From an uncultured Clostridia bacterium (GTDB lineage: Bacteria > Bacillota > Clostridia > Saccharofermentanales > Saccharofermentanaceae), in assembly GCA_946545505.1 (NCBI GenBank), contig CAMNNN010000045.1:1-9203 (forward strand): 9,203 nucleotides of DNA, read 5' to 3'. Positions 5,857-9,203 of this stretch are shown in pieces. The notes under the pieces are model-generated. The model saw only the letters and a list, made by a program, of their open reading frames with translations. It was not told the DNA's origin and searched no databases. A program made the translations under genes and the position numbers. Each line of letters starts with the position of its first letter. Positions within the stretch are counted from its first letter, which is position 1.

Positions 5857-7134
5857 TTACCTGATAAGTGCGTCTTTGAAGTCGGATCCGTCGAATGTAG
5901 CGAAATAATCATTCAATGTTTCCGCTCTTCTGATAAGCTTCACGTTTCCGTCTGTCTGAAGCAGCAACTCGGCTGACTTAAGTCTTCCGTTATAGTTATA
6001 ACCCATAGCGAATCCGTGAGCTCCCGCATCATGGATAACAAGGTAATCACCCATGTCGATCTTCGGAAGCATTCTGTCTACGGCAAACTTATCGTTATTC
6101 TCACACAGCGAACCCGTGATATCGTATTTGTGATCTTCGGGTGCATCTTCCTTGCCGAGTACCGTAATGTGGTGGTAAGCGCCGTACATTGCAGGTCTCA
6201 TAAGGTTAGCTGCGCACGCATCAACACCGATGTACTCCTTATAGATGTGCTTCTCATGAATCGCCTTGGTAACGAGAGCTCCGTAAGGCGCGAGCATAAA
6301 CCTTCCCATTTCGGTGTAGATGGCAACATCTTCCATGCCGTTAGGCACGAGTATCTCCTCGAACTTTCTCCTCACGCCCTCGCCTATGACCGCGATATCA
6401 TTGGGAGTCTGGTCGGGTCTGTATGCGACGCCGACACCGCCCGAGAGATTTACGAATGCGAAGTCGATCCCGACTTCCTTCCTGATCTTTACCACAAGCT
6501 CGAAAAGCTTACCCGCAAGCATCGGGTAGTAATCGTTGGTAAGCGTGTTGCTTATGATGAAAGCGTGGATACCGAACTTCTTTACGCCTCTGTCCTTAAG
6601 CATCCTGTAAGCGTCGAACAGCTGCTCCTCGGTCATTCCGTACTTCGCATCACCGGGGTTATCCATGATGCCGTTGCTCATGGTAACGACGCCGCCGGGA
6701 TTGAATCTGCAGGACATTACCTCAGGATACTTGTCTATGATACCGTCGAGGAACTCAATGTGAGTGATGTCATCGAGGTTGATGATCGCTCCCATATCGT
6801 AAGCAAGCTTGTACTCACAAGCGGGCGTATCGTTCGAAGAGAACATGATATGATCGCCCTTCGCATTTACGGCTCCGGACAGGACCAGCTCAGCCTCGCT
6901 CGAACAGTCGAAGCCGATATCATAATCCTTAAGAATACTCATGATATAAGGATTTGGAGTTGCCTTGACAGCGAAATACTCACGGAACCCCTTGTTCCAG
7001 GAGAAGGCCTTCTTAACAGCCTCGCAGTTCTTTCTTATGCCCGCCTCATCATAGATGTGGAACGGAGTCGGATAAGTCTTAACGATCTGCTCGATCTGTT
7101 CTTTGGTGACGAAAGGTTTCTTTTCCATAGTCAT
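5857..7134 (-). CDS. lysA: Diaminopimelate decarboxylase, divergent form
   Basis: PLP-dependent decarboxylase of fold type III, converting meso-diaminopimelate to L-lysine, the last step of lysine synthesis. The 425 residues match the family length. Visible landmarks: YFAVKA with the PLP-binding Lys57, FDCSSEAEL (75-83), a GIHAF segment with His190, SGGVGVAYR (231-239), the phosphate-contact region EMGR (275-278), RPAMYGAYHH (313-322), the catalytic-cysteine region GSLCEN (341-346), and AGAHGFAMGYNYNGR (370-384). RPAMYGAYH is typical of LysA rather than ornithine or arginine decarboxylases. It departs from textbook LysA in CENN for CESG, GAHGF for GAYGF and EMGR for EPGR, so it belongs to a divergent branch. 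The start is uncertain: GAGG sits 4 bases before the ATG at 7134 and 10 before the ATG at 7128, a two-residue difference. Transcribed alone between its own candidate promoter and a terminator. A related polyamine-type decarboxylase is a less likely alternative. Confidence 0.87.
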   Translation of the reverse strand: MTMEKKPFVTKEQIEQIVKTYPTPFHIYDEAGIRKNCEAVKKAFSWNKGFREYFAVKATPNPYIMSILKDYDIGFDCSSEAELVLSGAVNAKGDHIMFSSNDTPACEYKLAYDMGAIINLDDITHIEFLDGIIDKYPEVMSCRFNPGGVVTMSNGIMDNPGDAKYGMTEEQLFDAYRMLKDRGVKKFGIHAFIISNTLTNDYYPMLAGKLFELVVKIRKEVGIDFAFVNLSGGVGVAYRPDQTPNDIAVIGEGVRRKFEEILVPNGMEDVAIYTEMGRFMLAPYGALVTKAIHEKHIYKEYIGVDACAANLMRPAMYGAYHHITVLGKEDAPEDHKYDITGSLCENNDKFAVDRMLPKIDMGDYLVIHDAGAHGFAMGYNYNGRLKSAELLLQTDGNVKLIRRAETLNDYFATFDGSDFKDALIR

Positions 7135-7158
7135 ACATCCTCAAAAAAATCTTTAAGG

Positions 7159-7187
7159 ATAATAACATAAACTATTCCGTCGATAAA
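7159..7187 (-). promoter_or_regulatory. Candidate promoter of lysA
   Basis: Minus strand: TTTATC (7182-7187), a 17-base spacer, then TATTAT (7159-7164). Both boxes differ from consensus by one or two bases. It lies in the only gap upstream of lysA, with a predicted start near 7152 and a leader of about 18 bases. Confidence 0.45.
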
Positions 7188-7192
7188 CTATT
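7167..7192. repeat. 10-bp direct repeat across the lysA promoter
   Basis: ATAAACTATT occurs at 7167-7176 and again at 7183-7192, 16 bases apart start to start. One copy is in the promoter spacer and the other covers the -35 box. Read on the minus strand each copy is AATAGTTTAT and contains the AGTTTA element also seen in the pot promoter region. It may be a pair of half-sites for a regulator; the function is inferred. Confidence 0.45.
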
Positions 7193-7201
7193 AAATGAAT
7201 A

Positions 7202-7219
7202 GGTAATTACTTAATTACC
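7202..7219. repeat. Perfect 8-bp inverted repeat spanning the stop codon of the FIST-GGDEF gene
   Basis: GGTAATTA and TAATTACC flank a 2-base centre; the stop codon (7207-7209) lies inside. As RNA it would form an AT-rich stem with a small loop (7 bp around four bases), followed on the minus strand by TATTCATTTAATAG. It could be a weak terminator or a protein site. I see no strong terminator for this gene, so some read-through into lysA is possible. Confidence 0.35.
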
Positions 7220-8976
7220 ACGCAGTCCTTACCGGCACCCTTCGCTTCATAGAGTGCACTGTCGACACGCATACAGAACGCATCGACATGTTCCCCTGCC
7301 AATGCTGTCGTAACTCCGACAGAGATCGTGTGGTTTCCGGACACTTCGAAATTCTCGCTCTTGAATGCGGCTCTTAAATTCTCGGCAAGCTTGTTTACCG
7401 TCTCCTTGTCCTCGGACGGGATGAGAATCATGAACTCCTCTCCTCCCCATCTTCCGATGCTTATATCGTCCGCGGTCTTAGCGCACTCTTCCCTCATAAT
7501 GTCGGCGATCTTTCTGATTACAACGTCTCCTTCGTGGTGACCATATGTATCATTGACCTTCTTGAAGTCATCGATGTCGAGCATGATAAGCGACGGGGCC
7601 GGTACTTTATCGGGAGATTCCGAATACTTCGTGTTCGCCGCGGTTATCCTGTGCTGAATCTCCGAACGGTTATAAAGCTTCGTAAGTCCGTCGGTAATGG
7701 ACGACAACTCGAGCATCGCGATGGTACTCTCGAGTTCTTCGGTCGCTGCATGAACGAAATTCGCGAGTCTGTTAACCAGAGATGCCTGACCGTCGAGTGA
7801 ATGATCCTTGATCCTGAAGTTATGCATATTTCCGGTTACCGGACCTTCACGCATGGCGGTAACAAGAAGCGTTACATTATGCTGGTTGAGCATACTACCG
7901 GTCCTCATAAACTCACCGGATGTATAGAAGCCTGACGTAGGAGCGATGTCCTGGAAAGGAGAAGTCTCCCTGTTGGAACCCTCATCTCCCCAGAATGCCC
8001 TTCGCGCGGCACATGAATAGAGGAATATGGATTGAGGCTCGAACTCGGCGAGTCTTAATCCGGTCTCATTGACCTGCTGAAGAATTGTCCACGGATCTCC
8101 GTAAGCCATATATGTCTCGACACCTTCTTCTATGTCTGCCGTCATTACAAGACTTCCGTCAGGAGTGCATGCGGTCGGAGCTCTTAAGATGTCTATACCG
8201 TTATGCTTATACATGAACGGGAACTCGAGAGTATGCTTGAAGAAATCATCGTCATTCGCGATATTGAGATACTTATAGTAGATATCAAAAGCAGGTTTGT
8301 GATCGAGCTCCTGAAGCAGGGCGTGATCCGCCTTGGTTATCTTGAGCTTTCTCCCCAGAGGTCTCCATCCTGTTACCCACTCGGAATAGACACTTAAGTT
8401 CTCACCGCCCATGAGCGTAAATACCACTGCATGGTCGGAACAGTCAGAACCCGATGAATATACGAAGGATGCGACCTCATTAATATTATCCGAGAACGCA
8501 CCGCCGCCGAACAGCTTTATGTCCTCTTTGATCTTGCTTAAATCACCGCAGAAATCCGTCATCGACAGACCTCTTATCGTGACGAGCATCTCTATGGCCT
8601 TGACCCAAGGACGCTCAGACAGTAACTTGTCTATGTTTCCGAGAATGAGCGGCTCTGTCTGCTCAGTAAGAGGCATCTGAACGACCTCGACCTTGGAATC
8701 CGGATCGTCAAATATCGTACAGGTGATAGTTATATGAGCTTTATTAAGCCTGCCGTCCATGACATTGCCGCTGGTGGTACAGCCGACATAATATGCTTCA
8801 GGCAAGGCGAATTCTATGAGACTGCAGACATGACGGATCTTATCGGCTTCCAGATTATCCGCGAACACATGAAACAGCATGGCAGATACCCTATGGTTGA
8901 TCTTCCACTTGTCTATTCTATTGAGCTCCTGTCTTAAAGCCGCATCATCCGTGTATTCGAACTGTATCTGCTTCAT
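7207..8976 (-). CDS. FIST sensor domain fused to a diguanylate cyclase (GGDEF) domain
   Basis: Predicted cytoplasmic protein that binds a small ligand and makes cyclic di-GMP from two GTP. No signal peptide or membrane segment is visible in the 589 residues. Residues about 30-225 resemble FIST-N (VGCTTSGNVMDG, 64-75; KLFGGGAFSD, 154-163) and 226-380 resemble FIST-C (YSCAARRAFWG, 320-330; GFYTSGE, 349-355). A helical linker (about 400-428) leads to a complete GGDEF domain: DGLTKLYNR (429-437), DIDDFKKVNDTYGHHEGD (467-484), active-site GGEEF (511-515) and ISVGV (551-555). The inhibitory RxxD site expected five residues before GGEEF is missing (ADDI there), so normal product inhibition is unlikely. 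FIST domains were proposed to sense small ligands such as amino acids; the lysA neighbour fits but proves nothing. ATG 8976 is the first possible start after an in-frame stop; no ribosome binding site precedes it. Confidence 0.9.
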   Translation of the reverse strand: MKQIQFEYTDDAALRQELNRIDKWKINHRVSAMLFHVFADNLEADKIRHVCSLIEFALPEAYYVGCTTSGNVMDGRLNKAHITITCTIFDDPDSKVEVVQMPLTEQTEPLILGNIDKLLSERPWVKAIEMLVTIRGLSMTDFCGDLSKIKEDIKLFGGGAFSDNINEVASFVYSSGSDCSDHAVVFTLMGGENLSVYSEWVTGWRPLGRKLKITKADHALLQELDHKPAFDIYYKYLNIANDDDFFKHTLEFPFMYKHNGIDILRAPTACTPDGSLVMTADIEEGVETYMAYGDPWTILQQVNETGLRLAEFEPQSIFLYSCAARRAFWGDEGSNRETSPFQDIAPTSGFYTSGEFMRTGSMLNQHNVTLLVTAMREGPVTGNMHNFRIKDHSLDGQASLVNRLANFVHAATEELESTIAMLELSSITDGLTKLYNRSEIQHRITAANTKYSESPDKVPAPSLIMLDIDDFKKVNDTYGHHEGDVVIRKIADIMREECAKTADDISIGRWGGEEFMILIPSEDKETVNKLAENLRAAFKSENFEVSGNHTISVGVTTALAGEHVDAFCMRVDSALYEAKGAGKDCVVIK

Positions 8977-8982
8977 ACTGTG

Positions 8983-8988
8983 ATTATA
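8983..8988 (-). promoter_or_regulatory. Possible -10 box placed for a leaderless FIST-GGDEF message
   Basis: TATAAT on the minus strand ends six bases before the ATG at 8976, so transcription would begin at or next to the A of the start codon. No good -35 box lies 16-18 bases upstream (AAGATT at 17) and there is no extended TG motif, so this promoter is tentative. Another weak promoter further upstream cannot be excluded. Confidence 0.35.
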
Positions 8989-9060
8989 TGAAGAAGAGCC
9001 TTAAAAATCTTTTCGAAATTGTAAATATATAGTTAGATTTGTTCAGAATAAGTAAATGTA

Positions 9061-9091
9061 ATAAAAAAGGCTCCGGTTAAACCGGAGCCTT
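9061..9091 (-). terminator. Intrinsic terminator of tuf
   Basis: On the minus strand an 11-bp perfect stem, AAGGCTCCGGT with ACCGGAGCCTT, closes a TTA loop and runs into a T-tract (TTTTTT including the end of the stem). It starts 23 bases after the tuf stop and separates tuf from the FIST-GGDEF gene. Confidence 0.92.
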
Positions 9092-9114
9092 ATGAAGTCT
9101 TAATGACCGATCAA

Positions 9115-9203
9115 TTACTCAATGATCTTGGATACTGTACCAGCACCAACTGTGTGGCCACCCTCACGGATAGCGAACTTGAGGCCCTGCTCCATAGCGA
9201 TAG
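9115..9203 (-). CDS. tuf: Elongation factor Tu, C-terminal end (truncated by window edge)
   Basis: The GTPase that brings aminoacyl-tRNA to the ribosome. Only the last 29 codons are visible, but they read EQGLKFAIREGG, then HTVGAGTVSKIIE and the stop, almost the universal end of bacterial EF-Tu domain 3 (usual form: [21 protein letters not shown]-like). The rest lies right of the window. A strong terminator follows immediately, as expected for the end of a highly expressed translation operon. Confidence 0.96.
   Translation of the reverse strand, partial: IAMEQGLKFAIREGGHTVGAGTVSKIIE

Noticed and set aside
6016..7170. Long plus-strand open frame (384 codons) opposite lysA
   Set aside because: It is fully antisense to a gene with clear catalytic motifs, has no recognisable domain, and antisense open frames are common opposite such genes.
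7135..7206. Lysine riboswitch upstream of lysA
   Set aside because: The gap is only 72 bases, too short for an L-box, and shows no such fold.

Overview
All genes in this window lie on the minus strand, so transcription runs from right to left. G+C is moderate. Shine-Dalgarno sites of the GGAGG type, sigma-70-like promoters and GC-stem/T-tract terminators are all present. A stand-alone PotABCD polyamine importer is headed by an XRE-cupin regulator, and the EF-Tu tail and divergent LysA look Firmicute-like. Together these suggest a bacterium of the Bacillota, most likely class Clostridia; this is inferred from protein character, not from a marker-gene comparison.

Layout in transcription order, right to left. 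(1) The last 29 codons of tuf (EF-Tu), followed by a textbook intrinsic terminator (9061-9091). (2) A 589-residue FIST-GGDEF protein, a predicted intracellular ligand sensor fused to a diguanylate cyclase; a consensus -10 box sits so close to its ATG that the message may be leaderless. (3) A divergent diaminopimelate decarboxylase (lysA) with its own candidate promoter and a clear terminator (5807-5833). (4) A five-gene operon: XRE-cupin regulator, potA, potB, potC, potD. It starts at a very good promoter (TTTACA, 17 bp, TATAAT) flanked by two imperfect palindromes that look like operators. The regulator stop and potA start are 11 bases apart, and potA/potB, potB/potC and potC/potD each overlap by 4 bases (ATGA, GTGA, ATGA), so translation is probably coupled. 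(5) After an 86-base gap with a 10-bp hairpin capped by a GCGA tetraloop comes the 5' part of proB (glutamate 5-kinase, first step of proline synthesis), cut by the left edge.

Functionally the window combines polyamine/amino-acid transport (PotABCD), lysine and proline synthesis, and c-di-GMP signalling. PotA energises import through the PotB/PotC channel, PotD is the lipoprotein that captures substrate outside the membrane, and the XRE-cupin protein is the likely local regulator. The least ordinary items are a PotB with about 180 extra N-terminal residues holding about four membrane segments, a PotD in which one usual polyamine-binding tryptophan appears to be Ser, a LysA with a CENN motif at the usual CESG position, a FIST-GGDEF protein without a standard inhibitory site, and a short AGTTTA element recurring in both the pot and lysA promoter regions. 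I see no mobile element, CRISPR array, tRNA or rRNA. No stretch over 300 bases lacks a gene.
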